Positions 1-7,784 of a stretch of DNA of 64,000 nt are shown piece after piece. Under the pieces are notes generated by a model that was given only the letters and a program-made list of their open reading frames with translations, was not told the origin of the DNA and did not search any database. A program made the translations under genes and the position numbers. Source of the stretch: DASVEE01 sp036380735 (GTDB lineage Bacteria > Acidobacteriota > Thermoanaerobaculia > Gp7-AA8); contig DASVEE010000071.1 in the NCBI GenBank assembly GCA_036380735.1, positions 1 to 64,000 of the forward strand, in the 5' to 3' direction. Every line of letters starts with the position of its first letter. The first letter of the stretch is position 1.

Positions 1-130
1 GCTTGTTGGCATAGCCTCGGCCGCAGGGTTCGCTCGAACACGATCGAAGCGGCGCCACCTGGTGTGGGGTTGGCCCCCAAGCGCCGCGGGTCGTACCCGC
101 CCGCCGGAGGCCCCTCGTCGTCTCCCTGTC
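1..130. repeat. Right part of a palindromic dispersed element, copy A
   Basis: Positions 1-122 match 41570-41690 almost base for base (shared blocks include GCTTGTTGGCATAGCCTCGG and CCGGAGGCCCCTCGTCGTC). The complete copy at 41508-41705 is a long imperfect palindrome, so this copy lacks its left arm only because the window starts inside it. It abuts the ileS stop codon. No reading frame in it is supported. Confidence 0.8.
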
Positions 131-141
131 CGCTATCGCGA

Positions 142-2943
142 TTACGCCGTCGGCACCTCGGTTGGCGCCAGGCGGTCCACGACGTCCTGGCAGCGCGCGC
201 AGAGGGCGCCTTCGGCGGCGACTTCTTCGCGGTACTGCCAGCAGCGGCCGCATTTGCCGCCGCGGGCGGGGGCCATGGCGATGCCGATGCGGCCGGCGCC
301 TTCGATCTCGACGAAGTCGGCGATCGAGTCGTCGGCGGGTTTCGCGTCGACGTGGGAGACGATGAACAGCCTCGCCAGATCGACGTCGGTGCCGCCGGTG
401 ACGGCGGTGACGTCGCCGTAGAGGGTGACGTCGGCTTCCAGCGACTGGCCGATCTCCTTCGCGGCGCGGGCGCGCTCGAGGACGGCGAGGACGCCGTCGC
501 GCAGGCGGAGCATGCGCGACCAGCCGGTGGCTTCTTCGGCCGAGAGTGGCGCTTCGAGGCGGGGGATCTCCGTGAGGTGCACGGAGGCTTCCTTCTCGCC
601 GGGCATTGCTTCGTGGATCTCGTCGGCGGTGAAGCTGAGGATCGGTGCGATGACGGCAGTGAGGCCGCGCAGCACGTGGTACATCGCCGTCTGGCCGCTG
701 CGGCGCGCGAGCGACGACGGCGCGTCGCAGTACATCGTGTCTTTGGATGCGTCGAGGTAGATCGAGGAGAGGTCGACGGTGCAGAGCTCGAGCGCGCGGT
801 GGTAGACCACGTGGAACTCGTACTCCTCGTAGGCCTGGCGGCAGCGGTCGACGACGCGGCTGGCGCGGTCGAGGATCCAGCGGTCGAGCGGCAGGAGCTG
901 ATCCGTCGGCAGCAGATCCGTCGCCGGATCGAAGTCGCTCAGGTTCGCCAGCAGGTAGCGCGCGGTGTTGCGGATCTTCCGGTAGCCGTCGCTGGCGCGC
1001 GCAAGGATCTGCGGTCCGAACGGGATGTCGTCGGTGTAGTCGCTGACGGAGACCCACAGGCGGAGGATGTCGGCGCCGCTCTGCTTGATCACGTCCTGCG
1101 GGGAGAGCGCGTTGCCGGCCGACTTCGACATCTTGTCGCCGGCTTCGTTGAGGATGAAGCCGCACGTGACGACTTCGCGGTACGGCGCGCCGCCTTCGAT
1201 GCCGACGCCGACGAGCAGCGACGAGTGGAACCAGCCGCGATGCTGGTCGTGCCCTTCGAGGTAGACGTTCGTCGGCCAGTCGAGCTCCTCGCGGCGCTTG
1301 AGCACGGCGATGTGCGAGCAGCCCGAGTCGAACCAGACGTCGAGGATGTCGGTCTCTTTGCGGAAGGCGCCGCCGCCGCATGAGGCGCACGGCTGATCGT
1401 GGAAGTCGCTGACCGGGCGCTCGTACCAGGCGTCGGCACCTTCCTCGCGGAAGTACTGCGTGACCTTCGCGAACAGCTCCGGCGAGGACACGGTCTCGTT
1501 GCACGACTCGCAATAGAGGACGGTGATCGGCACGCCCCAGAGACGCTGGCGGGAGATGACCCAGTCGGGGCGGTTCTCGATCATGCCGTAGATGCGGTCG
1601 CGTCCCCACGCCGGCACCCACGTCACCCGGTCGATCTCCTCGAGCGCGCGCTTGCGCAGGTCGTTCTTCTCCATCGAGATGAACCACTGCTCGGTGCCGC
1701 GGAAGATGATCGGGTTCTTGCAGCGCCAGCAGTGCGGGTAGGAGTGCTGGATCGATTCGCTGGCGACGAGCGCACCGCGCTCGCGGAGATGCTCGATGAT
1801 CTGCGGGTTCGCCTTGAAGACGTGCATCCCCGCCCACAGCGGGACGTCGGGAGTGAACTCGCCGCGGTGATTCACGGGCGTGAGGATCTCGAGGTCGTAG
1901 CGCCGGCCGGTCGCGAAGTCGTCGGCGCCGTGGCCTGGTGCCGTGTGCACGAGGCCCGTGCCCTGCTCCAGCGTGACGTAATCGCCGAGGACGAAGACGC
2001 CTTCGCGCTCGAGGAAGGCGTGGCGGTAGCGGAGGTGCTCCAGCGTCGCGCCTTTGTAGACTTTGACCAGCTTCCAGTCGTTCCAGCCGGCCTTTTTGGC
2101 CACGTTCTGAACCAGCTCGCTGGCGATGATGAAGAGGTCACCGTCGTGGTCGACGACGGAGTATTCGAAGTCGGGATGGAGGGCGATGGCGAGGTTGGCC
2201 GGCAGCGTCCACGGCGTGGTCGTCCAGATGACGGCGAAGAGCGACTTCTCCATCGGCAGGTCGAGCTCGCGCACCGATTCGTCGGTCATGCGGAAGCGGA
2301 CGTAGATCGATGGCGACGTGTGGTCGCGGTACTCCACCTCGGCCTCCGCGAGCGCCGACTGGTCGTACGTGCACCAGTGCACCGGCTTGAGGCCTTTGTA
2401 AACGCCGCCGGTCGCGAAGAAGCGGCCGAGCGCGTCGGCGATGTCGGCTTCGTAGTTGAACGACATCGTGGTGTAGGGGGTGTCCCAGTCGCCGAAGACG
2501 CCGAGGCGGACGAAGTCCTCGCGCTGCACGTCGACGTATTTGGCGGCGAACTGGCGGCAGGCGCGGCGGATCTCCGCGGCTGACATCTCGGCGCGCTTCG
2601 AGCCCAGCTCCTTGCCGACGGCGTGCTCGATCGGCAGGCCGTGGCAATCCCAGCCCGGGATGTAGGGGGAGTCGTAGCCGAGCATCGTGCGCGACTTCAC
2701 GACGATGTCCTTGAGGGTCTTGTTGAGGGCGTGGCCGATGTGGATTCTGCCGTTCGCGTACGGCGGCCCGTCGTGGAGCACGAACTTCGGGCGGCCGGCG
2801 GACTTTTCGCGAATGAGCTGGTAGAGGTTCATCCCCTGCCACTTCTCGAGCCGCTTCGGTTCGTTCTGCGGCAGGTTGGCCTTCATCGCAAAAGTCGTCG
2901 ACGGAAGGTTGAGAGTTTTCTTGTAATCGCTGCTTTCGGCCAT
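142..2943 (-). CDS. ileS: Isoleucyl-tRNA synthetase
   Basis: Cytoplasmic class Ia synthetase charging tRNA-Ile, 933 aa, a normal length for bacterial IleRS. The HIGH motif is exact at residues 68-71 in a PPYANGRIHIGH context, and KMSKS is at 604-608. A C-terminal zinc knuckle (CGRCWQYR, then CARC) follows the anticodon-binding domain, as in most bacterial IleRS. The ATG at 2943 gives the expected N-terminus (SSDYKKTLNLP). It sits downstream of the lytic transglycosylase gene on the same strand, separated by 168 nt holding a hairpin repeat, so it may have its own promoter. Assignment is firm. Confidence 0.98.
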   Translation of the reverse strand: MAESSDYKKTLNLPSTTFAMKANLPQNEPKRLEKWQGMNLYQLIREKSAGRPKFVLHDGPPYANGRIHIGHALNKTLKDIVVKSRTMLGYDSPYIPGWDCHGLPIEHAVGKELGSKRAEMSAAEIRRACRQFAAKYVDVQREDFVRLGVFGDWDTPYTTMSFNYEADIADALGRFFATGGVYKGLKPVHWCTYDQSALAEAEVEYRDHTSPSIYVRFRMTDESVRELDLPMEKSLFAVIWTTTPWTLPANLAIALHPDFEYSVVDHDGDLFIIASELVQNVAKKAGWNDWKLVKVYKGATLEHLRYRHAFLEREGVFVLGDYVTLEQGTGLVHTAPGHGADDFATGRRYDLEILTPVNHRGEFTPDVPLWAGMHVFKANPQIIEHLRERGALVASESIQHSYPHCWRCKNPIIFRGTEQWFISMEKNDLRKRALEEIDRVTWVPAWGRDRIYGMIENRPDWVISRQRLWGVPITVLYCESCNETVSSPELFAKVTQYFREEGADAWYERPVSDFHDQPCASCGGGAFRKETDILDVWFDSGCSHIAVLKRREELDWPTNVYLEGHDQHRGWFHSSLLVGVGIEGGAPYREVVTCGFILNEAGDKMSKSAGNALSPQDVIKQSGADILRLWVSVSDYTDDIPFGPQILARASDGYRKIRNTARYLLANLSDFDPATDLLPTDQLLPLDRWILDRASRVVDRCRQAYEEYEFHVVYHRALELCTVDLSSIYLDASKDTMYCDAPSSLARRSGQTAMYHVLRGLTAVIAPILSFTADEIHEAMPGEKEASVHLTEIPRLEAPLSAEEATGWSRMLRLRDGVLAVLERARAAKEIGQSLEADVTLYGDVTAVTGGTDVDLARLFIVSHVDAKPADDSIADFVEIEGAGRIGIAMAPARGGKCGRCWQYREEVAAEGALCARCQDVVDRLAPTEVPTA

Positions 2944-2994
2944 GGTGACCGGCGAAACTATCAGGGGGGTGGGGGGATTTCAACTGCAACGCCG

Positions 2995-3099
2995 ATCCTG
3001 AGGCGCGAAGCGCCGAAGGATCTACGGGGCCTCAGCTCGTCGTGACGTTCACGCGTCGCTGTGACTCCATAGATCCTTCGGCGCTTTGCTCCTCAGGAT
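2995..3099. repeat. Inverted repeat between ileS and the transglycosylase gene
   Basis: Two 30-nt arms (2995-3024 and 3070-3099) match as inverted copies at about 27 of 30 positions around a 45-nt spacer. Each arm holds the smaller palindrome GGCGC...GCGCC next to GAAGGATCTA. It could be a REP-like element or the terminator of the upstream gene. There is no T run, so termination is uncertain. Confidence 0.7.
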
Positions 3100-3111
3100 T
3101 TGGGGCAGGAC

Positions 3112-4494
3112 CTACATGCCGCCGCCGGCCGTCAGCGTCCGCGGTGACGACACGCGCAGCTTCTGGCCCGGCTGCAGACTTGCGGTCTTGGTCAGCTCGT
3201 TGAGATCGCGCAGCTCGTCGACCGTCAGGCCGTGGCGCTTGGCGACCGAGTAGAGCGTGTCGCCTTTCTTCACCGCATAGAACATGTCCTCGCGCTCGCT
3301 GTACTTGAGCAGCGAGCCGAGCTCGCGCTCGCGCACCGGCAGCAGGATCGCGTCGCCGCTGCGGACGCGCGTCGCGTCCGCGAGGTTGTTCATCGCCAGG
3401 ATCGTCTCCGGCTTCGTGCCGAGGGCCCGGGCGAGGCGCTGGATGGAGTCGCCTTTGCGGAGGGTGAAGGAGCAGACCGCGACGTACGCGTCCTCATGCT
3501 TCAGCTCTCGTGCTTTGGCCACGACCGTCTCCGCCACCTTGGCCGGCACGCGCACGTGCGCACGTCCCGGGGGGACGATGCCGCGCACCAGCGCCGGGTT
3601 CAGCTCCTTGATGTGCTCTTCGTCGATGCCCGCCACCTCGGCCAGGTAGCGCAGCGAGACCGGGCCTTCCACCTCGACGCGCTTCTCGTCCGCTTCGATG
3701 GTCTTGCCGAGCTCGAAGCCGTACGTCTGCGGATCGCTGGCGATGATCAGCGTGGCGAAGAAGGTCGGCACGTAGCCGCGCGTCTCTTTCGGGACCGCCT
3801 GCTGTTCGAGGAGCTCCCAGAACGTCGTCGCGCCGGTCGACTGCAGGGCGCGGCGCACGCGCCCCGGTCCGCAGTTGTACGCGGCCAGCGCGAGCGGCCA
3901 GTCGTTGAACTGGCGGTGCAGGTCCTTGAGGAACGCGGCGGCGGCTTTGGTGGAGCGCTCCGGATCGGCGCGCTCGTCGACCCACCAGTCGACGCGCAGG
4001 CCGTACTCGCGGGCCGTGTCGGGCATGAACTGCCAGATCCCGTGAGCGCCGGCGCGCGAGGTCAGGTTCGGCAGGTACGCGCTCTCGATGACCGGCAGAT
4101 AGGCGAGGCCGACAGGGAGCTTGTGCTCCTTCAGCGCCTGCTCGATGAGGGTGCGGTAGCGGCCGGAGCGGATGAGCGACGTCTGGATGCTGGCTTTCAG
4201 CCCCGTCGAGAAGTAGCGGACGGCGCCGTCGATGGTGCGGTGCTCGGGGATGGGGATGGAGGCGGCGGCTTCGACGTCGACGACCGGCGCCGTCTTCAGC
4301 GGCTTCGAATGCTCGCGGGAGACGATGTGCGTGTAGGCGTCTTCCAGCGCGGCGCGATACGCGTCGCCATCGAGGTGGGCCGCCGATTGCGGCGGTGGGG
4401 CCGGCGCGACGGGCGCGGCCACTGGCTTCGGAGCGGATGTCGCACAGGCGACCGAATAGAGTCCGGCTACAGTCAGCAACCAGAGATTGCGCAT
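3112..4494 (-). CDS. Membrane-bound lytic murein transglycosylase with two LysM modules (MltD-like)
   Basis: 460-aa envelope lipoprotein predicted to cleave peptidoglycan glycan strands. The N-terminus MRNLWLLTVAGLYSVACA is a lipoprotein signal with an SVAC lipobox. The central SLT domain has the catalytic glutamate in PVIESAY followed by SRAGAHGIWQFMPDTAREYG. Two LysM modules occupy the last ~125 residues (RKGDSIQRLARALG and KKGDTLYSVAKRHG). I chose the ATG at 4494 because GAGGGGGG lies just upstream and the signal peptide starts there; an earlier in-frame start at 4509 exists. Order SLT-LysM-LysM is classic MltD. Confidence 0.93.
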   Translation of the reverse strand: MRNLWLLTVAGLYSVACATSAPKPVAAPVAPAPPPQSAAHLDGDAYRAALEDAYTHIVSREHSKPLKTAPVVDVEAAASIPIPEHRTIDGAVRYFSTGLKASIQTSLIRSGRYRTLIEQALKEHKLPVGLAYLPVIESAYLPNLTSRAGAHGIWQFMPDTAREYGLRVDWWVDERADPERSTKAAAAFLKDLHRQFNDWPLALAAYNCGPGRVRRALQSTGATTFWELLEQQAVPKETRGYVPTFFATLIIASDPQTYGFELGKTIEADEKRVEVEGPVSLRYLAEVAGIDEEHIKELNPALVRGIVPPGRAHVRVPAKVAETVVAKARELKHEDAYVAVCSFTLRKGDSIQRLARALGTKPETILAMNNLADATRVRSGDAILLPVRERELGSLLKYSEREDMFYAVKKGDTLYSVAKRHGLTVDELRDLNELTKTASLQPGQKLRVSSPRTLTAGGGM

Positions 4495-4536
4495 TCGCAC
4501 CCCCCTCACCTCCCGTCCAGCCTGGTCGCGCGCGCG

Positions 4537-5877
4537 TCAGGCCAGATCGATTTTCAGATTGACCGATAGGTTTCCGACGTCGGTGAGATCACCCAGCTCG
4601 ACCGTCTGGTCCTGGGTCACCGCGTCTTCGCCGTCAGGAAAGGATACCGTAACTCGTACGGATCGTGCCTTGCGGGCCTCGGCCGGGAGGGAGAAGTGGG
4701 CCGTGCGCGAGAGCTCGCGCTTCGGCGCATCGGTAAAGTCGGCGAGCGTCAGCTCGCGTTCCTTCTTCGGTTTGGGGGCGGCGGTGACGGTCGTGGCGCG
4801 CTTGCGCAGCGCTTCGAGCTCCGCCATGACGTCGACCGAGGAGCGCACCTTGACGGTCTTGACGTCGGGTGCGGGGGCGTCGGGCTGCGCTTCCTGCGGA
4901 GCCACGGCAGCCTGCGGCGTGCCGGCGAGCGGCTGCGGCGCTTCAGGCAGCTCCACCTCGGCGGCCGGCGACTCCGGGTTCCAGTCAACTTCCGCCTGGG
5001 GCTCGGCGTGGTACTGCGGCTCCGCTTCGGCCGGTGAGTCGTCGGCGAAGACCGCTTCCTCGATCTCCAGGGCCACGGGCGACTGCGCGGCAACTGCTGC
5101 GGCGGGAGCGAAGACGCGAGCCGGCGGGGGAGGTACGGGCGCCGGTGCGTCGACCGGAGCGCCGGCGCCGATGGCCGGGGGCGGTGTGGCCATGGAGGAG
5201 CTCGAAGTGGCGGCCGACGCGTTCGCGACCTTGAACTGCACGGTGGACGGCTTGGCGACGGGGCCGGTCTTCACCGGGTCCTCGCCGGTCATGCGGCGGC
5301 GGAGCGTGCGCAGCGTCAGCTTCGAGATCAGCTTCAGCGTCTCAAAGACGCCTTGACCCGAGGCGGCGACCGCTTCGACGTGCTCGTGGCGGCGCTGCGG
5401 ATCGATGGCGTTGATCATCGTCTCCGCCTCGACGATGTTCGGCAGGTCGCGCTTGTTGAGCTGGATGACGACCGGGATCTCGTCGAGGTCGAGGCCGATC
5501 TCGGCCAGGTTGTCGCGGAGGTTCTTCAGGCTCTCCACGTTCGCCTCGAGCATCGGCTTCTGCGAGTCGGCGACGAAGACGATCCCGTCGACGCCCTTCA
5601 GCACGAGCTTGCGCGTCGTGTTGTAGAAGACCTGGCCCGGGACCGTGTAGAGCTGGAGGCGCGTCTTGAAGCCGCCGATGACGCCGACGTCGATCGGCAG
5701 CAGGTCGAAAAACAGCGTGCGGTCGGTCTCGGTCTCGAGGCTCACCATCTCGCCGCGGCTGCCGGGCGAGGTTTTGCTGTAGATCTGCTGCAGGTTGGTC
5801 GTCTTCCCGCAGAGGCCGGGACCGTAGTACACGATCTTGGCGGCCATCTGCATCGTTGCGTAATTGAAGAAGACCAT
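4537..5877 (-). CDS. MglA-like small GTPase with long disordered C-terminal extension
   Basis: 446 aa. The first ~195 residues are a Ras-like MglA/gliding-type GTPase: P-loop GPGLCGKT at residues 19-26, switch region with TETDRTLFFDLLP, a VPGQ motif in the DxxG position, and NKRD as the G4 motif. MglA sets cell polarity in Myxococcus; here a polarity or trafficking role is only inferred. The remaining ~250 residues are Pro/Ala/Glu rich and end in a compact C-terminal segment (VRVTVSFPDGEDAV...) of unknown kind. The ATG at 5877 begins MVFFNYATMQM, the family's usual start. No MglB (Roadblock) partner is adjacent. Confidence 0.92.
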   Translation of the reverse strand: MVFFNYATMQMAAKIVYYGPGLCGKTTNLQQIYSKTSPGSRGEMVSLETETDRTLFFDLLPIDVGVIGGFKTRLQLYTVPGQVFYNTTRKLVLKGVDGIVFVADSQKPMLEANVESLKNLRDNLAEIGLDLDEIPVVIQLNKRDLPNIVEAETMINAIDPQRRHEHVEAVAASGQGVFETLKLISKLTLRTLRRRMTGEDPVKTGPVAKPSTVQFKVANASAATSSSSMATPPPAIGAGAPVDAPAPVPPPPARVFAPAAAVAAQSPVALEIEEAVFADDSPAEAEPQYHAEPQAEVDWNPESPAAEVELPEAPQPLAGTPQAAVAPQEAQPDAPAPDVKTVKVRSSVDVMAELEALRKRATTVTAAPKPKKERELTLADFTDAPKRELSRTAHFSLPAEARKARSVRVTVSFPDGEDAVTQDQTVELGDLTDVGNLSVNLKIDLA

Positions 5878-5917
5878 CGGTGAGGCTCCGCGGACAGGGG
5901 CCGGATCGTAGCACCCG

Positions 5918-6673
5918 CTACTCATCGGTAGCAAGGCGCGTTCCGGCGATCTCAGCGGCCAGAAGTGCGTAGATCGAAGCGAGTTGCGGCTCGTCGCGCA
6001 AAGCGTCGAGATGGCGCTGGATCACGTCGTGGTCGCCGCGCGCGGCAGGGCCGGTGAAGCGGCGGGCGTCGTCGTGGCGGCGCCAGTTTTCGATGGCGGA
6101 GTGGGCGAGGGCGACGAGCTCCCCCTTGGCGTCGTGAACGCCGGCGCGATCCATCAGCCGTTTCGCGATGTCGAGCGCCGCCGCGACGTAGTTCGCCCCG
6201 AAGACCGCGGCAGCGTGGTAGAGCGCCTTCTGCTCTGCCTTCACCTCGCAGAACTTCGCCCCCACGGCGGCGGCGATCAGCTTGGCCGTGTGCCGGTGGG
6301 CTCCCTCGAAGACGAGCAGCGTCCCTTCCAGGTCGCTCCGCTCACCGACGGGAGGCAATGCTTTCAGAGGGTGGAGGGAGAAGCCGTCGCGCACGGAGAG
6401 GAGCGAGCCGCTCGCATGGAAGATGAGGGCGTCGGTCTCCGCCGGAATCCGAGCGGCGCACTCCGGGACGGCGCGGTCGGTGACGGCGAGCAGGAGCAGC
6501 TCCGACTCGGCGGCCAGCGCGTCCATGTCGCGGCGGGAGGTCTCCAGCAGTTCCGCGACGTGCGAGTGCGATTCATCCCGCAGCCAGACCCCGGCCAGCG
6601 GCCACCCGATCCGCCGCCACGCCGAGCCGAACGCCCAGGCTGCCCGTCCGCCGCCGATGATGCCCAGTCGCAT
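5918..6673 (-). CDS. Rossmann-fold oxidoreductase of the DUF2520 family
   Basis: 251 aa. It begins with a dinucleotide-binding motif (MRLGIIGGGRAAWAFG), followed by the SLHPLKALPP segment and a helical C-terminal domain (KALYHAAAVFGANY) typical of proteins annotated Rossmann-like plus DUF2520. The family resembles ketopantoate reductase and P5C reductase, but no substrate is known. It lies 40 nt upstream of the MglA-like gene on the same strand and is probably cotranscribed with it. A period-9 repeat begins ~35 nt upstream of its start. Confidence 0.9.
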   Translation of the reverse strand: MRLGIIGGGRAAWAFGSAWRRIGWPLAGVWLRDESHSHVAELLETSRRDMDALAAESELLLLAVTDRAVPECAARIPAETDALIFHASGSLLSVRDGFSLHPLKALPPVGERSDLEGTLLVFEGAHRHTAKLIAAAVGAKFCEVKAEQKALYHAAAVFGANYVAAALDIAKRLMDRAGVHDAKGELVALAHSAIENWRRHDDARRFTGPAARGDHDVIQRHLDALRDEPQLASIYALLAAEIAGTRLATDE

Positions 6674-6708
6674 TTATGCGAATACTTTAATCCTGCGCGC
6701 CCGGGAGC

Positions 6709-6744
6709 TATAGGACAAATAGGACGAATGGGACAAATGGGACC
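6709..6744 (+). repeat. ATAGGACNN period-9 array, forward orientation
   Basis: About four units of the form ATAGGACNN (TATAGGAC AAATAGGAC GAATGGGAC AAATGGGAC). It is the left bracket of the 43-bp tandem array; the right bracket at 7192-7244 is in the opposite orientation. Confidence 0.85.
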
Positions 6745-6767
6745 GGCCGCTGAACGGCGGATCGGCC

Positions 6768-7147
6768 CCCACGGCGTGGGTGATATCACTAGAGGAGGTG
6801 GGGGATATCACCCACGCGCTGGGTGATATCACTAGAGGAGGTGGGGGATATCAGCCACGCCGTGGGCGATATCAGTAGAGGAGGTGGGGGATATCGCCCA
6901 CGCCGTGGACGACATCACTAGAGGAGGTGGCCGATATCACCCACGCCGTGGGCGATATCAGTGGAGGAGGTGGGCGATATCGATAAGGGTGGTGATCGAC
7001 ATCAGTCAGGCGGTGAACGATGTCGATGAGGGTGGTGATCGACATCAGTCACGCGCTGAACGACGTCGATAAGGGTGGTGATCGACACCAGTCACGCGGT
7101 GAACGACATCGGTAAGGGTGGTGATCGATATTGGTCACGCGGTGAAC
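6768..7147. repeat. 43-bp tandem repeat array
   Basis: Eight 43-bp units plus a half unit, each starting with GATATC or a one- or two-base variant: 6782, 6825, 6868, 6911, half unit 6954-6975, then 6976, 7019, 7062 and 7105 (ending 7147). The first four carry GAGGAGGTGG; the last four carry AGGGTGGTGA, so two sub-families are joined at the half unit. Each unit is built of two ~21-bp halves that both begin with a GATATC-like hexamer. No gene is supported between 6674 and 7292. It is not CRISPR-like, because there are no unique spacers. Confidence 0.9.
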
Positions 7148-7191
7148 GCTATCCGGCCCCTCGCGGCTGATCTCCGGCGTCTGATGCCGCC

Positions 7192-7244
7192 TCCGTCCCA
7201 TCCGTCCCATCCGTCCTATTCGTCCCCTCCGTCCCATCGTTCCC
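7192..7244 (-). repeat. ATAGGACNN period-9 array, reverse orientation
   Basis: Five or six units read as CCGTCCCAT, CCGTCCTAT and TCGTCCCCT, the reverse complement of the family at 6709-6744. Together the two brackets could form a stem around the tandem array. Confidence 0.85.
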
Positions 7245-7292
7245 CTGCCGCCAGCCGCGCACTCCTGCTGACCATCGGCCACCGGTTGTGGC

Positions 7293-7664
7293 ATGCTGCT
7301 GTCCGTGGCACTGCACAGACTCCTCGCGGCAGCCCTTCTGACGCTGGCCGCCACCACCGCCTTCGCGGCCGCTCCGACCACCTGCCGCCTCACCGGCCCC
7401 TACGAACAGGCCCTCTGCGCCTACCAGAAACGGCAGTTCGCCGCCGCCGAAGCCGGCTTTCGGGCCATCGTCGAAGCGGGGGTTGCCGAGCCGCAGACGC
7501 TCCGCTCCATGTACTTCCTCGCCCGGACCCTGATGAAAACAGGCCGTTACGACGAGGCATCCGCCCTCCTCATCAGAATCTACTCGCTCGACAAGCCGTT
7601 CTATGACGGGTGGTCCTGCGACTTTCTCCTCGGAGAGTGCCGCAGGGCAATGGGCAAGGGATGA
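7293..7664 (+). CDS. Small secreted TPR/SEL1-like protein
   Basis: 123 aa with a clear signal peptide (LLAAALLTLAATTAFAAAP) and a mature part of paired helices resembling one or two TPR-like repeats (YEQALCAYQKRQFAAAEAGFRAIVEAG, then YFLARTLMKTGRYDEASALL). Four cysteines in the mature part could form disulfides. Probably periplasmic; the role is unknown. It is followed by a hairpin-forming repeat and then the sigma-54 activator gene on the same strand. Confidence 0.75.
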   Translation: MLLSVALHRLLAAALLTLAATTAFAAAPTTCRLTGPYEQALCAYQKRQFAAAEAGFRAIVEAGVAEPQTLRSMYFLARTLMKTGRYDEASALLIRIYSLDKPFYDGWSCDFLLGECRRAMGKG

Positions 7665-7682
7665 TGATGAAGGCAGAGAAGA

Positions 7683-7761
7683 TGAACGCAGAACGCAGAA
7701 CGCAGAACGATGAATTGAGAAACTTCTACGTTCTGCGTTCTGCGCTCTGCGTTCTGCATTC
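7683..7761. repeat. Inverted array of GAACGCA/TGCGTTC units
   Basis: Three to four tandem GAACGCA units (7683-7709) face three to four inverted units (7729-7761) around a 19-nt spacer, giving a long potential hairpin. The same unit recurs at 38060-38140. It may terminate the preceding gene, although no T run follows. Confidence 0.75.
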
Positions 7762-7784
7762 GGGTTTCTGAGGACACGCCGCCG

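Noticed and set aside
6768..7147. CRISPR array
   Set aside because: The 43-bp units are contiguous tandem repeats with no unique spacers and no cas genes nearby.
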